This document shows positions 1 to 8,878 of a stretch of DNA of 64,000 nucleotides, in pieces. Every line of letters starts with the position of its first letter. The stretch's first letter is position 1. This DNA is from Desulfovibrio sp. JC010 (lineage in GTDB: Bacteria > Desulfobacterota > Desulfovibrionia > Desulfovibrionales > Desulfovibrionaceae). Below the pieces are notes generated by a model that saw only the letters and a program-made list of their open reading frames with translations, did not search any database and was not told where the DNA came from. Location: NCBI RefSeq assembly GCF_010470675.1, contig NZ_VOIQ01000008.1, forward strand, positions 150,243 to 214,242, in the 5' to 3' direction. Made by a program: the position numbers and the translations under genes.

Positions 1-146
1 TCTTCGAAAGAGACGTGGACAACTTCATGAAACGTGTGGTTGCACTGGCTGAACCAATGCTGCTGCTGTTCATCGGCATGCTCATCGCGTTCATTGTTGT
101 CGCCATCATGGGCCCCATTTTCGACCTCACCTCACTCGTAAAGTAG
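1..146 (+). CDS. gspF: Type II secretion/type IV pilus inner-membrane platform protein, GspF/PilC family (3' end only)
   Basis: Only the last 47 codons are in the window, ending at the TAG at 144-146. They encode a charged stretch, then a hydrophobic helix and a tail with PIFDL followed by a short polar end (ending SLVK). The order AEPMLLLFIGM, a long transmembrane helix, then GPIFDLTSL is typical of the extreme C-terminus of GspF/PilC proteins, which form the inner-membrane platform above the secretion ATPase. The kdsD start lies six bases downstream, so the two are probably co-transcribed. A gspE and a gspD lie about 49-53 kb further on, on the opposite strand. GspF and PilC cannot be told apart from this fragment. 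Confidence 0.75.
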   Translation, partial: FERDVDNFMKRVVALAEPMLLLFIGMLIAFIVVAIMGPIFDLTSLVK

Positions 147-152
147 GTAAAA

Positions 153-1151
153 ATGACCGAAAAACAACTTTCCGACTTCATAAAACGAGGCAGGGAAGTC
201 CTTGAAATTGAAGAAAAAGGACTGGCCTCCATCCGCGAATCACTGGACCTTGATTTTGCAAAAGCCGTTGAAATGCTGGCCGGCTGCAAAGGCAGGGTAA
301 TCATCACCGGACTGGGCAAATCAGGACTGGTAGGTCGCAAGATAGCCGCGACCATGTCCTCCACCGGAACCCCCTCCTTTTTTCTGCACCCTGTTGAAGG
401 TGCCCACGGGGACCTCGGCATGGTCCGCAGAGAAGACGTGGTAATCTCCATTTCCAACAGCGGGGAGACCGACGAACTCAACGCCCTGCTTCCGGCTATC
501 CGGTCCTTCGGTACCAAGATAATTTCCATCACCTCTGAAACAGAGTCCACCATGGGCCGTCTCTCGGATATCGTCATCAGGACCAAAGTCCCCTGCGAGG
601 CCTGCTCCCACGGGCTGGCCCCCACATCATCCACCACCGCAGCCCTTGCCATGGGCGACGCGCTGGCGGTCTGCCTCATGGACCACAAAGCTTTTGACAG
701 TCAGGATTTTAAAAAATTTCATCCCGGCGGATCACTGGGCCGCAGGCTGACCCTGTGCATCAGCGAACTCATGCACACGGACAACATACCCGCCGCCGCG
801 CAGAACGCACCGCTCTCCGAAGCCCTGACCGTTCTCGACAAAGGCGGCCTCGGCCTCGTTGCCCTCACCGACGGCAGCAAACTTTCCGGGGTCATCACCG
901 ACGGAGATGTACGCCGCATGGTCTGTTCCGGCAATTTTGACGCACAAATTTCCGCCCGCGAAGTCATGATCGAAAATCCCCTGCGCATAACCCCGGACAT
1001 GTCCGCAGCGCAGGCCCTCGACATCATGGAATCCAAAGAGATCACCGTGCTGCCTGTTGTAAACGAAGAAGGCACGCTCACAGGCATGATTCATCTGCAC
1101 GATCTTCTGGGTAAAGGCAGATTAAAATTCGCGGATAATACGCGCAATTAA
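153..1151 (+). CDS. kdsD: Arabinose-5-phosphate isomerase (KdsD/KpsF family)
   Basis: 332 residues, the normal length for KdsD. It converts D-ribulose 5-phosphate to D-arabinose 5-phosphate, the first step of Kdo synthesis for LPS inner core or capsule, in the cytoplasm. The N-terminal SIS domain (about residues 35-195) carries GLGKSG at 53-58, the ISNSGET phosphosugar-binding loop near 100, the LAPTSSTT segment near 155 and HPGGSLGRRL from 190. Two CBS domains follow (about 205-260 and 268-325). The ATG at 153 has only a weak upstream GTAGGT. Translation is probably coupled to the preceding gspF-like gene, six bases away. The assignment is firm. The alternative GutQ paralogue has the same activity. 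Confidence 0.95.
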   Translation: MTEKQLSDFIKRGREVLEIEEKGLASIRESLDLDFAKAVEMLAGCKGRVIITGLGKSGLVGRKIAATMSSTGTPSFFLHPVEGAHGDLGMVRREDVVISISNSGETDELNALLPAIRSFGTKIISITSETESTMGRLSDIVIRTKVPCEACSHGLAPTSSTTAALAMGDALAVCLMDHKAFDSQDFKKFHPGGSLGRRLTLCISELMHTDNIPAAAQNAPLSEALTVLDKGGLGLVALTDGSKLSGVITDGDVRRMVCSGNFDAQISAREVMIENPLRITPDMSAAQALDIMESKEITVLPVVNEEGTLTGMIHLHDLLGKGRLKFADNTRN

Positions 1152-1234
1152 GCCTCCGGCGGCCCTGCCGGGGGCCTTAAACCCTTTTTGTAAAAAGGGT
1201 TTAAGAATCCCAAAAACTTTTATTAAGCTTCGCT
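1152..1234. repeat. Dispersed intergenic repeat, copy 1 (GCCTCCGGCGG + hairpin)
   Basis: Directly after the kdsD stop. It begins GCCTCCGGCGG, continues to a nearly perfect hairpin TTAAACCCTTTTT / AAAAAGGGTTTAA (1177-1189 and 1192-1204), then GAATCCCAAAAACTTTTATTAAGCTTCGC. The same order recurs in the same orientation at 61294-61360. No U-run follows the hairpin on the plus strand, so it is not a classic intrinsic terminator, although it could end or stabilise the kdsD transcript. Confidence 0.75.
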
Positions 1235-1291
1235 GGGCTAATAATTAAAATATTTCAAATACCCCCAACTAACACGTTTTGGGAAAGGGGT

Positions 1292-1380
1292 GAGGAGTCC
1301 AGAGGAGAGGGGAAAACACTTTTTGGCGTTAGCAAAAGGGTTTTCCCCTCTCCTCTGGTTCCCGAAGGGCCGCCGGAGGC
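1292..1380 (+). repeat. Long perfect inverted repeat and GGCCGCCGGAGGC box upstream of asnB, carrying its ribosome binding site
   Basis: A 19-bp perfect stem: CCAGAGGAGAGGGGAAAAC at 1299-1317 pairs with its reverse complement at 1340-1358, around a 22-nt loop. It is followed by CCCGAAGGGCCGCCGGAGGC. The GGAGG at 1375-1379 lies five bases before the asnB ATG, so the repeat end supplies the Shine-Dalgarno sequence. A degenerate relative (GAGTCCAGAG ... GGAGGGCCGTCGGAGAC) is at 62848-62907. The hairpin would fold in the asnB leader and may act as an attenuator, stability element or transcription boundary. Confidence 0.75.
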
Positions 1381-1384
1381 AACT

Positions 1385-3352
1385 ATGTGTGGAATCGCTG
1401 GTTTTATTGATCTTACCAAATCTTCAGATGCGAAACGTCTGGAACGTATTGCCCATAAAATGGGTGACGCCCTGAACATGCGCGGCCCGGACGGCTGCGG
1501 CCAATGGTCCGATCCTGAGTGGGGCGTAGGGCTGGACCACCGCCGACTGGCCATCATCGACCTGACCGAAGAGGGCGTGCAGCCCATGCATTCCAGGTCA
1601 GGCCGCTATGTCACTGTCTTTAACGGCGAAATCTACAATTACCGCGACCTGCGTACAGAACTTGAACAGACCGAAGGCTTTCCGGGCTGGCGCGGCCATT
1701 CCGATACCGAAGTCATGCTGGAGGCCGTTGAACAATGGGGATTTGAAGAAGCCCTGAAACGGTTTAGCGGCATGTTCGCCATTGCCATCTGGGACCGCAA
1801 AGAGCACTGTCTGCTCCTTGCCCGCGACCGCATGGGCGAAAAGCCGCTCTATTATTCCCGGCAGGGTGATAATTTTCTCTTCGGCTCGGAGCTTAAAGCT
1901 CTCATGGGCTACAAAAAATATTTCAAACGCACAGTGGACCGCGACTCGCTGGCCGCTTATCTACGCTATTGCTACGTTCCCGCCCCGCACACAATTTTCA
2001 AAGATACATTCTGTCTGATGCCCGGCACATGGACCTGTTTACGCGCTAATGGCGAGCTCATGGAGCCCCGGCCATACTGGTCCCTGCTGGACTGTGCCCG
2101 TGAAGCTGAAAACAAAATTTTCACTGCCCCGGATGATGCGATTGTTGAAACGCTGGAAGACCTGCTGCTCAAAGTCATTGAGCGGGAAATGATCTCCGAT
2201 GTACCGCTGGGCGCGTTCCTTTCCGGCGGGGTGGATTCCTCGCTTATCGTCTCCCTGATGCAGCAATGCGCACTGGCACCGGTTAAGACCTTCACCATCG
2301 GCTTTGATGATGAAGCATACAATGAAGCGGATGACGCCAAGGCCGTGGCCAAGCATATAGGAACCGAGCACACCGAACTGTACGTCACCCCCAAGGACGC
2401 GCTGGACGTAATTCCGCAGATTGCACAGATCTGGGACCAGCCCTTTTCCGATTCCTCGCAGATTCCCACCCACCTAGTCTCGCGCATGACCCGTGAACAT
2501 GTGACCGTGGCCCTTTCCGGTGACGGCGGAGATGAACTTTTCGCGGGCTACAACCGTCATTTCAAAGGCTGCTCCCTGTGGAATAATCTTAAAAACATTC
2601 CCGCCCCGCTGCGCAGAATGCTTGCCGGCTGGATTTCATCGGTACCGCCGCAAAGCTGGAACAAAGTGTTCAAGATGTACGGCCCGTTCCTGCCGTCCAG
2701 CCTGCAGATACGTTTACCCGGTCAGAAAATACATAAGCTGGCCAATGTGATGGGCGCATCGTCTGCTGCAGACTATTATCGCGATCTGACTTCAATCTGG
2801 CTGAATCCCGAAACCGTGGTGCCGGGTGCCCGTGAGTTCAAGGGGCCGTTCCAGAATCCTAACCGCCAGCCGGAACAGGACAACCTGACCGCGTGGATGC
2901 AGTTCATGGACGCGGCCAACTACATGACCGACGACATCCTGACCAAAGTGGACCGGGCAGCCATGGCTGTCAGCCTTGAGACCCGCGCACCGTTTCTGGA
3001 TCATGAGATAGTGGAATTTTCCCAACGTCTGCCCATGCATCTGCGCATAGCCAACGGTCAGGGCAAACATATTTTGCGTCAGATTCTGTACAAATACGTG
3101 CCGCAGGAAATGATCGAACGCCCGAAAATGGGCTTCGGCGTACCCATCGACTGCTGGCTGCGCGGCCCGCTGCGTGAGTGGGCCGAAGAACTGCTGGCCC
3201 CGGACCGTCTGGATAACGAAGGGTATTTCAACGTGGGAGAGGTGCGCCTTGCATGGAACGAACACCTGACCGGGATCAAGGATAACCAGTATAAAATCTG
3301 GAGTGTATTGATGTTCCAGAGCTGGTGCGAGCACTGGGAGATCGGGTCATGA
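1385..3352 (+). CDS. asnB: Asparagine synthetase-type glutamine-hydrolysing amidotransferase (first of three)
   Basis: 655 residues in the standard AsnB layout. The N-terminal class II glutaminase has Cys2 exposed after Met removal (MCGIAGF) and the FNGEIYNY and RDRMGEKPLYY signatures. The C-terminal ATP-pyrophosphatase domain has the PP-loop SGGVDSS at 280-285 and a later LSGDGGDELFAGY motif. It uses glutamine and ATP to amidate a carboxylate. In surface-glycan loci such enzymes often amidate uronic acids or related sugars instead of aspartate (family knowledge). A strong GGAGG five bases upstream fixes the start. It heads the plus-strand glycan operon and overlaps the next gene by an ATGA. 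The actual acceptor here is unknown. Confidence 0.9.
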   Translation: MCGIAGFIDLTKSSDAKRLERIAHKMGDALNMRGPDGCGQWSDPEWGVGLDHRRLAIIDLTEEGVQPMHSRSGRYVTVFNGEIYNYRDLRTELEQTEGFPGWRGHSDTEVMLEAVEQWGFEEALKRFSGMFAIAIWDRKEHCLLLARDRMGEKPLYYSRQGDNFLFGSELKALMGYKKYFKRTVDRDSLAAYLRYCYVPAPHTIFKDTFCLMPGTWTCLRANGELMEPRPYWSLLDCAREAENKIFTAPDDAIVETLEDLLLKVIEREMISDVPLGAFLSGGVDSSLIVSLMQQCALAPVKTFTIGFDDEAYNEADDAKAVAKHIGTEHTELYVTPKDALDVIPQIAQIWDQPFSDSSQIPTHLVSRMTREHVTVALSGDGGDELFAGYNRHFKGCSLWNNLKNIPAPLRRMLAGWISSVPPQSWNKVFKMYGPFLPSSLQIRLPGQKIHKLANVMGASSAADYYRDLTSIWLNPETVVPGAREFKGPFQNPNRQPEQDNLTAWMQFMDAANYMTDDILTKVDRAAMAVSLETRAPFLDHEIVEFSQRLPMHLRIANGQGKHILRQILYKYVPQEMIERPKMGFGVPIDCWLRGPLREWAEELLAPDRLDNEGYFNVGEVRLAWNEHLTGIKDNQYKIWSVLMFQSWCEHWEIGS

Positions 3353-4458
3353 AAATTGCAATTATCGGCGGGTACGGCCCGTCACTCATAAATTTCCGTG
3401 GCCCTATGCTGCGTGCCATGAAAAATGCCGGACATGAAGTCTACGGCATTGCCCCGCTGGATTCCCCGGACGTGCCTGAAAAGCTGGCCGCCATGGGTAT
3501 TAAATTCATTGAGGCACCCATCCAACGAAAAGGCATGAATCCGCTTAAAGATTTGGTGGCTCTTTTCGCTCTGATAAAAATACTCAGACAAACTAAACCG
3601 GACGCTGTACTTTCGTATACCATCAAGCCTGTTATCTACGGCTCCATCGCTGCTAAGCTGGCCGGGGTTAAAAATATTTATTCCATGATCACCGGGCTGG
3701 GCTATGCCTTCGGTCAGACCTCCGGCAAACGGGGACTGCTCTTCAAGCTGGTCAAAAATATGTACCGCGCCGGACTGGCCTGTAACAACACAGTCATGTT
3801 TCAGAACCCGGATGACCGGGATTTGTTTAAAAATACTAGTATCATCCCGCAGGATAAAGTTACTGTGATTACCAATGGATCCGGGGTTGATCTAGGGCAC
3901 TACGCAAGCTCCCCTGTTCCGCAGGGCGATCCTGTGTTCCTGTGTATTTCACGGCTGCTCAAAGAAAAAGGCGTGCGTGAATTTGCCGAAGCAGCTGTCC
4001 GCTTGAAGAAAAAATATCCGCAGGCCCGGTTCAGGCTGGTCGGCCCCCATGACCACGGACCGGATTCAATAAGTGACGATTTAATCGCAACATGGCAGAA
4101 TGGCGGAGTTGAATGTGTCGGCCCGGTTGATGATGTGCGCGAAGAACTAAAGAATTGTTCGATCTACGTACTGCCGTCATACCGTGAAGGAACACCGCGC
4201 TCGGTGCTGGAAGCCATGGCTTCCGGACGGCCTATTGTCACCACTGATACCACCGGATGCCGGGAGACTGTGCGTGAAGGGCAGAACGGATTCATGGTTC
4301 CGGTAAAGGACATTGCTGCATTGGAGCAGGCTATGGAAAAATTCATTCTTCAGCCAGAATCCCTGCAGTACATGGGTGATGCTTCGCTGGAATATGCGGC
4401 TGAAAAATTTGATGTTAACAAGGTCAATGCGACCATTATGCAAGCCATGGGGCTGTAA
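3349..4458 (+). CDS. pglA: GT4-family glycosyltransferase, PglA-like
   Basis: 369 residues. The start at 3349 is chosen because its ATG overlaps the asnB TGA (ATGA) and begins directly with the Rossmann strand KIAIIGGYG. The N-terminal half is a GT-B acceptor domain. The C-terminal half has CISRLLKEKGVREF, and YREGTPRSVLEAMASG, which holds the EX7E donor motif of GT4 enzymes. In Campylobacter PglA adds GalNAc to undecaprenyl-PP-diNAcBac on the cytoplasmic membrane face. The gene order here (pglA, C, D, E, F) matches that pathway, and the spacing of motifs around GSGVDL also fits PglA. Sugar specificity cannot be read from sequence, so the symbol marks family and context. Confidence 0.8.
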   Translation: MKIAIIGGYGPSLINFRGPMLRAMKNAGHEVYGIAPLDSPDVPEKLAAMGIKFIEAPIQRKGMNPLKDLVALFALIKILRQTKPDAVLSYTIKPVIYGSIAAKLAGVKNIYSMITGLGYAFGQTSGKRGLLFKLVKNMYRAGLACNNTVMFQNPDDRDLFKNTSIIPQDKVTVITNGSGVDLGHYASSPVPQGDPVFLCISRLLKEKGVREFAEAAVRLKKKYPQARFRLVGPHDHGPDSISDDLIATWQNGGVECVGPVDDVREELKNCSIYVLPSYREGTPRSVLEAMASGRPIVTTDTTGCRETVREGQNGFMVPVKDIAALEQAMEKFILQPESLQYMGDASLEYAAEKFDVNKVNATIMQAMGL

Positions 4459-4461
4459 AAT

Positions 4462-5064
4462 ATGACTGTTAAAAGATGCTTTGACCTTGTTGTTTCCATC
4501 ACTGCGCTGATCATTTTCTTTCCCGTACTGCTGGGCGTAGCCATCGCCATCCACAAAAAAATGGGCGGCGGTATCTTTTTCATCCAACGCAGGCCCGGTC
4601 TGCACGGCAAGCCCTTCAACATCATCAAGTTCAAAACCATGTCCGACGCCAAAGATGAGCACGGCAAGCTGCTCCCGGATTCGCAGCGGTTGAGCAGGTT
4701 CGGTAAAATACTGCGCTCCACTTCACTTGATGAGCTGCCGGAACTGGTCAATGTTATCTTCGGAGACATGTCTCTGGTCGGCCCGCGCCCCCTGCTCATG
4801 CAATACCTTGAACGCTACAGCCCGGAACAGTCCAGACGCCATGACGTCCTGCCCGGCATCACCGGATGGGCACAAATCAACGGACGCAATGCAATTTCAT
4901 GGGAAGACAAATTCAAGCTTGATGTCTGGTATGTGGATAACCACAACCTGTGGCTGGATATAAAAATCCTCTACCTGACCGTGGCCCGAGTTTTCAAACG
5001 TGAAGGCATCTCCCAGCCCGGGCAAGCCACCGCTCAGGAATTCATGGGTAACGGGGATAAATAA
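4462..5064 (+). CDS. pglC: Undecaprenyl-phosphate phosphoglycosyltransferase, PglC-type
   Basis: 200 residues, the same length as the minimal monotopic phosphoglycosyltransferase PglC and lacking the extra membrane domain of WbaP/WcaJ. Visible features are KRCFDLVVS at the start, a re-entrant hydrophobic helix (about 8-30), IQRRPGLHGKPF at 41-52, FKTM at 57-60, the catalytic Asp-Glu dyad in SLDELPEL (90-91), and LVGPRPLL and LPGITGWAQ. It transfers a phosphosugar, predicted phospho-diNAcBac, from UDP-sugar to undecaprenyl phosphate and so starts the lipid-linked glycan. It follows pglA by three bases and precedes pglD by one, indicating translational coupling. Confidence 0.92.
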   Translation: MTVKRCFDLVVSITALIIFFPVLLGVAIAIHKKMGGGIFFIQRRPGLHGKPFNIIKFKTMSDAKDEHGKLLPDSQRLSRFGKILRSTSLDELPELVNVIFGDMSLVGPRPLLMQYLERYSPEQSRRHDVLPGITGWAQINGRNAISWEDKFKLDVWYVDNHNLWLDIKILYLTVARVFKREGISQPGQATAQEFMGNGDK

Positions 5065-5065
5065 G

Positions 5066-5683
5066 ATGAAAAAAATCATCATCATGGGTGCCGGAGGACA
5101 CGGACAGGTCGTAGCTGATGCCCTGCTACAAATGGAAAAGGCTACCCCTGTTGCCTTTGTGGATGAAAGCAGAGAACTGCACGGTAAGGAATTAATGGGC
5201 ATTCCTGTTCCCGGCGGCAATGCGGAGATCAATAAAATTGAACATGACGGCATTGTCATCGCCCTTGGCAACAATGAATTACGCAGACGGATTTTCAGTG
5301 AACTGAAACAGGCCGGGGAAAATTTGTTCACAGTCATCCACCCAAGGGCAATCATTGCGCCGGATGTTACAATCGGCGACGGCTGTATGATTCTGGCCGG
5401 AGCGGTCATCAATACTCAGGCCGAGATCAAAGACAATACCATCATCAACACCAACTCCACCATTGAACATCACAATGTTATCGGACCGCACGCACACATT
5501 GCCCCGGGAGCGACTCTGGGTGGCGAGGTCACAGTGGAAGAAGAGGCCATGGTCGGCATCGGAGCTACAGTTCTGCCACGGACGGTTATAGGCTCACAAG
5601 CTGTGCTTGGAGGCGGCTCTACGGCGATCAAAGACCTGCCTGACGGCTCAACAGCAGCAGGAGTGCCTGCCCGCATCAAATAG
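5066..5683 (+). CDS. pglD: Sugar O/N-acetyltransferase, PglD-like
   Basis: 205 residues from the ATG at 5066. A longer reading from 5000 would run through the end of pglC and lacks support. An N-terminal nucleotide-sugar domain begins KKIIIMGAGGHGQVV. A C-terminal left-handed beta-helix follows, with hexapeptide repeats and the paired histidines in TIEHHNVIGPHAHIAPG, where PglD has its catalytic His. It is predicted to acetylate the 4-amino group of UDP-4-amino-sugar with acetyl-CoA, giving UDP-diNAcBac. GGGGAT upstream can serve as ribosome binding site. A 140-bp gap follows before pglE, the longest inside this set. Confidence 0.88.
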   Translation: MKKIIIMGAGGHGQVVADALLQMEKATPVAFVDESRELHGKELMGIPVPGGNAEINKIEHDGIVIALGNNELRRRIFSELKQAGENLFTVIHPRAIIAPDVTIGDGCMILAGAVINTQAEIKDNTIINTNSTIEHHNVIGPHAHIAPGATLGGEVTVEEEAMVGIGATVLPRTVIGSQAVLGGGSTAIKDLPDGSTAAGVPARIK

Positions 5684-5823
5684 CACTTCCTTTGCAGGAC
5701 AATATAAAGACAATCATTACAACTACTTTAGTAGGGATTGCGTCGTAACTGTACTAAAGGTTGAAAATATAATATCAGACCCGTTGTTGCTTATAATTAT
5801 CAGCCGTAAAGGATTTTTTTCAA
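5684..5823 (+). promoter_or_regulatory. AT-rich gap with two TATAAT hexamers before pglE
   Basis: 140 bp without a credible ORF inside an otherwise packed operon. TATAAT occurs at 5768-5773 and 5792-5797. No convincing TTGACA-like -35 is found at 16-18 bp from either, so a sigma-70 promoter is only possible. AAAGGA at about 5808-5813 is the likely ribosome binding site for the GTG start of pglE. Confidence 0.3.
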
Positions 5824-6963
5824 GTGTCCGCAAATAAGAATAAACGCATATACCTTTCCCCTCCGCACATGGGAGGCAAAGAGCAGGAATATGTCCGCCA
5901 GGCTTTTGAAAGCAATTTCATTGCCCCGCTTGGTCCCATGGTCAACGGTTTTGAACAGGATTTTTCAGAGTTGACCGGGTTCGGACATTGTGCGGCACTT
6001 TCCAGCGGGACCGCTGCCTTGCATCTTGCCCTGCGCATTGTGGGAGTTGAGCCGGGGGATGTGGTTATCGCCTCTTCCCTGACCTTTATCGGCAGCGTGA
6101 GCGCGGTAACCTTTATGGGTGCTGAGCCTGTATTCATTGATGCGGATTACAAATCATGGAACATGGACCCGGAGCTGCTGACTGAAGCTGTGGACCATTA
6201 TATTTCAAAAGGACGCAAGCCAAAAGCGGTCATTCCCACCGACCTTTACGGGCAGTGCGCGGATTATGACCGCCTCCTTGAAATTCTTGAGCCGCACGGT
6301 ATCCCGCTGATTGTGGATGCCGCCGAATCCGTAGGTGCCACCTACAAGGGCAGACATGCGGGCAAAGGCGCGCTCATGGCCGCTTACTCCTTTAACGGCA
6401 ACAAGATCATCACCACTTCCGGAGGCGGCCTTCTGGCTTCGGATGATGAGGAAATGATCAGCCGGGCGCGCTGGCTTTCCCAGCAGGCCAAAGAACCGGA
6501 ACCCTATTACGAACACAAGGAAATCGGCTACAACTACCGCATGTCCAATCTGGTAGCAGCTGTGGGGCGCGGACAGGTGGAAGTAATTCCTGACCGGGTG
6601 AAGCGTAAAAGGGAAATTTTTGATTACTATGAGCAGGAGCTTGGCGGCTGTCCCGGCATATCCTTCATGCCTGAAGCGGATTACGGTCAGTGCAACCGCT
6701 GGCTTTCTGTAATGCTGATTGATAAAAAAGAGTTCGGTGCCGGACCGGAAGAAATCCGCCTTGCATTGGAAGCTGAAAACATCGAGTCCCGCCCGGTCTG
6801 GAAACCCATGCATAAACAGCCGGTATTTAATGACAGCACAGTTTTCGGTGGCAAAGTCAGCGAAGACTTGTTTAAACGCGGCCTCTGCCTGCCTTCCGGC
6901 ACAGCCATGACAGCAGAAGATATGAAAAGACTTGTAGACTTGATAAAAGGGTGCGGAAAATAA
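5824..6963 (+). CDS. pglE: UDP-4-keto-sugar aminotransferase, PglE-like (DegT/DnrJ/EryC1/StrS family)
   Basis: 379 residues starting at a GTG. It is a PLP-dependent sugar aminotransferase: the opening IYLSPPHMGGKEQEYVRQAF, SSGTAALHLAL for phosphate binding, DAAESVGATYKG, and the Schiff-base lysine K194 in YSFNGNKIITTSGGG. PglE uses glutamate to aminate UDP-4-keto-6-deoxy-GlcNAc from PglF. The IYLSPPHMGG opening is close to the PglE subgroup. It lies three bases before pglF and downstream of pglD, so the three UDP-diNAcBac enzymes are contiguous. The GTG start is supported by AAAGGA upstream and by agreement with the family N-terminus. Confidence 0.9.
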   Translation: MSANKNKRIYLSPPHMGGKEQEYVRQAFESNFIAPLGPMVNGFEQDFSELTGFGHCAALSSGTAALHLALRIVGVEPGDVVIASSLTFIGSVSAVTFMGAEPVFIDADYKSWNMDPELLTEAVDHYISKGRKPKAVIPTDLYGQCADYDRLLEILEPHGIPLIVDAAESVGATYKGRHAGKGALMAAYSFNGNKIITTSGGGLLASDDEEMISRARWLSQQAKEPEPYYEHKEIGYNYRMSNLVAAVGRGQVEVIPDRVKRKREIFDYYEQELGGCPGISFMPEADYGQCNRWLSVMLIDKKEFGAGPEEIRLALEAENIESRPVWKPMHKQPVFNDSTVFGGKVSEDLFKRGLCLPSGTAMTAEDMKRLVDLIKGCGK

Positions 6964-6966
6964 GAT

Positions 6967-8838
6967 ATGATCCACAACCTGCGTAATGCGAATTTTTATC
7001 TCATGGTCCTTTTGGACCTGCTTATATTTGTAGGTGCTTTTTACGGGGCCTACCTCTTCCGCTTTGATTTCAACGTGCCCGAATTTGCGCAACTTCAATG
7101 CCTTGAGTTGCTCAAATACACTGTGGTCATAAAATTTTCAGTGTTTCTGGGACTCGGACTTTACCGGGGCATGTGGCGTTACACCAGCCTGCGGGACCTC
7201 TGGCACATTCTGGAAGCAACTTTTCTGCAAACCCTGATTCTGGTCACTGTGGTGCTCTATAAATTCGGTTTCGACGGATTTTCTCGTGGCGTATTTATCA
7301 TCGACTGGATGCTGACTGTCTTCATGTGCGGCGGCATGCGAGTCATGATCCGCTCTTTTTTCGCCTTCAAAGACGGTAACGCGATCCAGTTCTCCCCTGA
7401 CACCTGCCCCATTGACGGTGAAAACGTCCTGATCATCGGAGCTGGGCGAGCCGGGGAAAAGGTTGTCCGCGAAATCAGATCCAGCGGACAGCTCAAATAT
7501 TTACCCATCGGTTTTCTGGACAACGATAAGTCCAAAAGAGGCCGGACCATCCATGGAGTACCTGTTCTCGGTCCTTTGAGCGACCTGCAGGAGCTGGTGA
7601 AAAACAAATGCGTCAATGAAATCCTCATTGCTGTGGCCGAGGCTTCCGGCGAACAGATGCGCGAAATAATCGACGCCTGCAAAGAAACCGGACTGCCTTA
7701 TAAAATCCTGCCCGGCATGGATGAAATCATCAACGGCAAGGTCGGCATCAAGGCCCTGCGTGATGTCAGTTATCAGGATTTGCTGGGCCGCGCTCCGGTG
7801 CAGCTGGATACCACCGCCATCAGCGAGTATCTTTCCGGCAAAACCGTACTGGTCACCGGATGCGGCGGGTCCATCGGTTCCGAGCTGGTCCGTCAGGTGG
7901 TGCGCTTCAATCCTGCGAAACTTATCCTCGTGGATTCCAGTGAAGCCAACCTCTACGGCATCCAGATGGAACTGCACCACGAACTTAAATTTCATGATTA
8001 TGTGACCGTGCTCGGCTCCGTTCAGGATGAACAACTCATGGACGAGACTTTCGGCACATACAAGCCTCATACCGTATTTCATGCTGCCGCCTACAAGCAT
8101 GTTCCCATGATGGAGCGCAACCCGTGGCAGGCAGTGCACAACAACATCTGCGGCACCAAAAACGTCATGACCGCAGCAGACAAACACGGCGTGGCCCGAT
8201 TCGTCACTGTCTCCACTGACAAGGCTGTGCGCCCCACCAACATCATGGGCGCGTCAAAACGCGTAACCGAACTGCTCATGCGGCTGTTCCATGATTCCAA
8301 GACCACTTTCATGGCCGTGCGTTTTGGTAACGTAGTGGGTTCTTCCGGATCGGTAGTGCCGCTGTTCCGCAGGCAAATTGAAAAAGGCGGCCCGGTTACC
8401 GTCACCCATAAAGACGTAACCCGCTACTTCATGTCCATATCCGAAGCGGCCCAGCTCATTCTGCAGGCCGGGGTAATGGCTGACGGCGGTGAAATTTTCA
8501 TTCTCGAAATGGGTGAACCCGTCAAAATCGCCGACATGGCCCGTGACCTGATCCGCCTTTCCGGCAAGGAACCGGACAAAGACATTGAAATCATCTTCAC
8601 AGGTCTGCGCGAGGGTGAAAAACTCTATGAAGAGCTGATCACCGAAGGCGAAGGCATTGTCCGCACCGAACATGACAAGATTATGGTTCTCAAAAGTATT
8701 GAAAATGATCTTGAAGCCTACTGCGCCAAATTTAAAAGCCAGCTGGTCGAAATGAAGAAAGAAGCTGACGCATTCCACGCAGATGGAGTACGCGTAGTTC
8801 TGCATGACGTGGTGCCTGAGTTTGATGAGGAAGGGTAG
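6967..8838 (+). CDS. pglF: Membrane-bound UDP-GlcNAc 4,6-dehydratase, PglF/WbpM family
   Basis: 623 residues. Four transmembrane helices (about 9-130) precede a CoBE-type Rossmann domain (VLIIGAGRAGEKVV) and a short-chain dehydrogenase domain with the NAD motif VTGCGGSIGSE (296-306). The active site reads T417-D418-K419 and M427-x3-K431. Methionine in place of the usual tyrosine is the hallmark of large membrane-anchored dehydratases such as PglF, WbpM and FlaA1-long. It converts UDP-GlcNAc to the UDP-4-keto-6-deoxy sugar, the first step toward diNAcBac. It overlaps nothing and starts three bases after pglE. The product could also feed other 2,4-diamino sugars. Confidence 0.93.
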   Translation: MIHNLRNANFYLMVLLDLLIFVGAFYGAYLFRFDFNVPEFAQLQCLELLKYTVVIKFSVFLGLGLYRGMWRYTSLRDLWHILEATFLQTLILVTVVLYKFGFDGFSRGVFIIDWMLTVFMCGGMRVMIRSFFAFKDGNAIQFSPDTCPIDGENVLIIGAGRAGEKVVREIRSSGQLKYLPIGFLDNDKSKRGRTIHGVPVLGPLSDLQELVKNKCVNEILIAVAEASGEQMREIIDACKETGLPYKILPGMDEIINGKVGIKALRDVSYQDLLGRAPVQLDTTAISEYLSGKTVLVTGCGGSIGSELVRQVVRFNPAKLILVDSSEANLYGIQMELHHELKFHDYVTVLGSVQDEQLMDETFGTYKPHTVFHAAAYKHVPMMERNPWQAVHNNICGTKNVMTAADKHGVARFVTVSTDKAVRPTNIMGASKRVTELLMRLFHDSKTTFMAVRFGNVVGSSGSVVPLFRRQIEKGGPVTVTHKDVTRYFMSISEAAQLILQAGVMADGGEIFILEMGEPVKIADMARDLIRLSGKEPDKDIEIIFTGLREGEKLYEELITEGEGIVRTEHDKIMVLKSIENDLEAYCAKFKSQLVEMKKEADAFHADGVRVVLHDVVPEFDEEG

Positions 8839-8878
8839 CACCAGCTCTCATTTGAGTTAGTTGTTTGCCCGTTAAACG

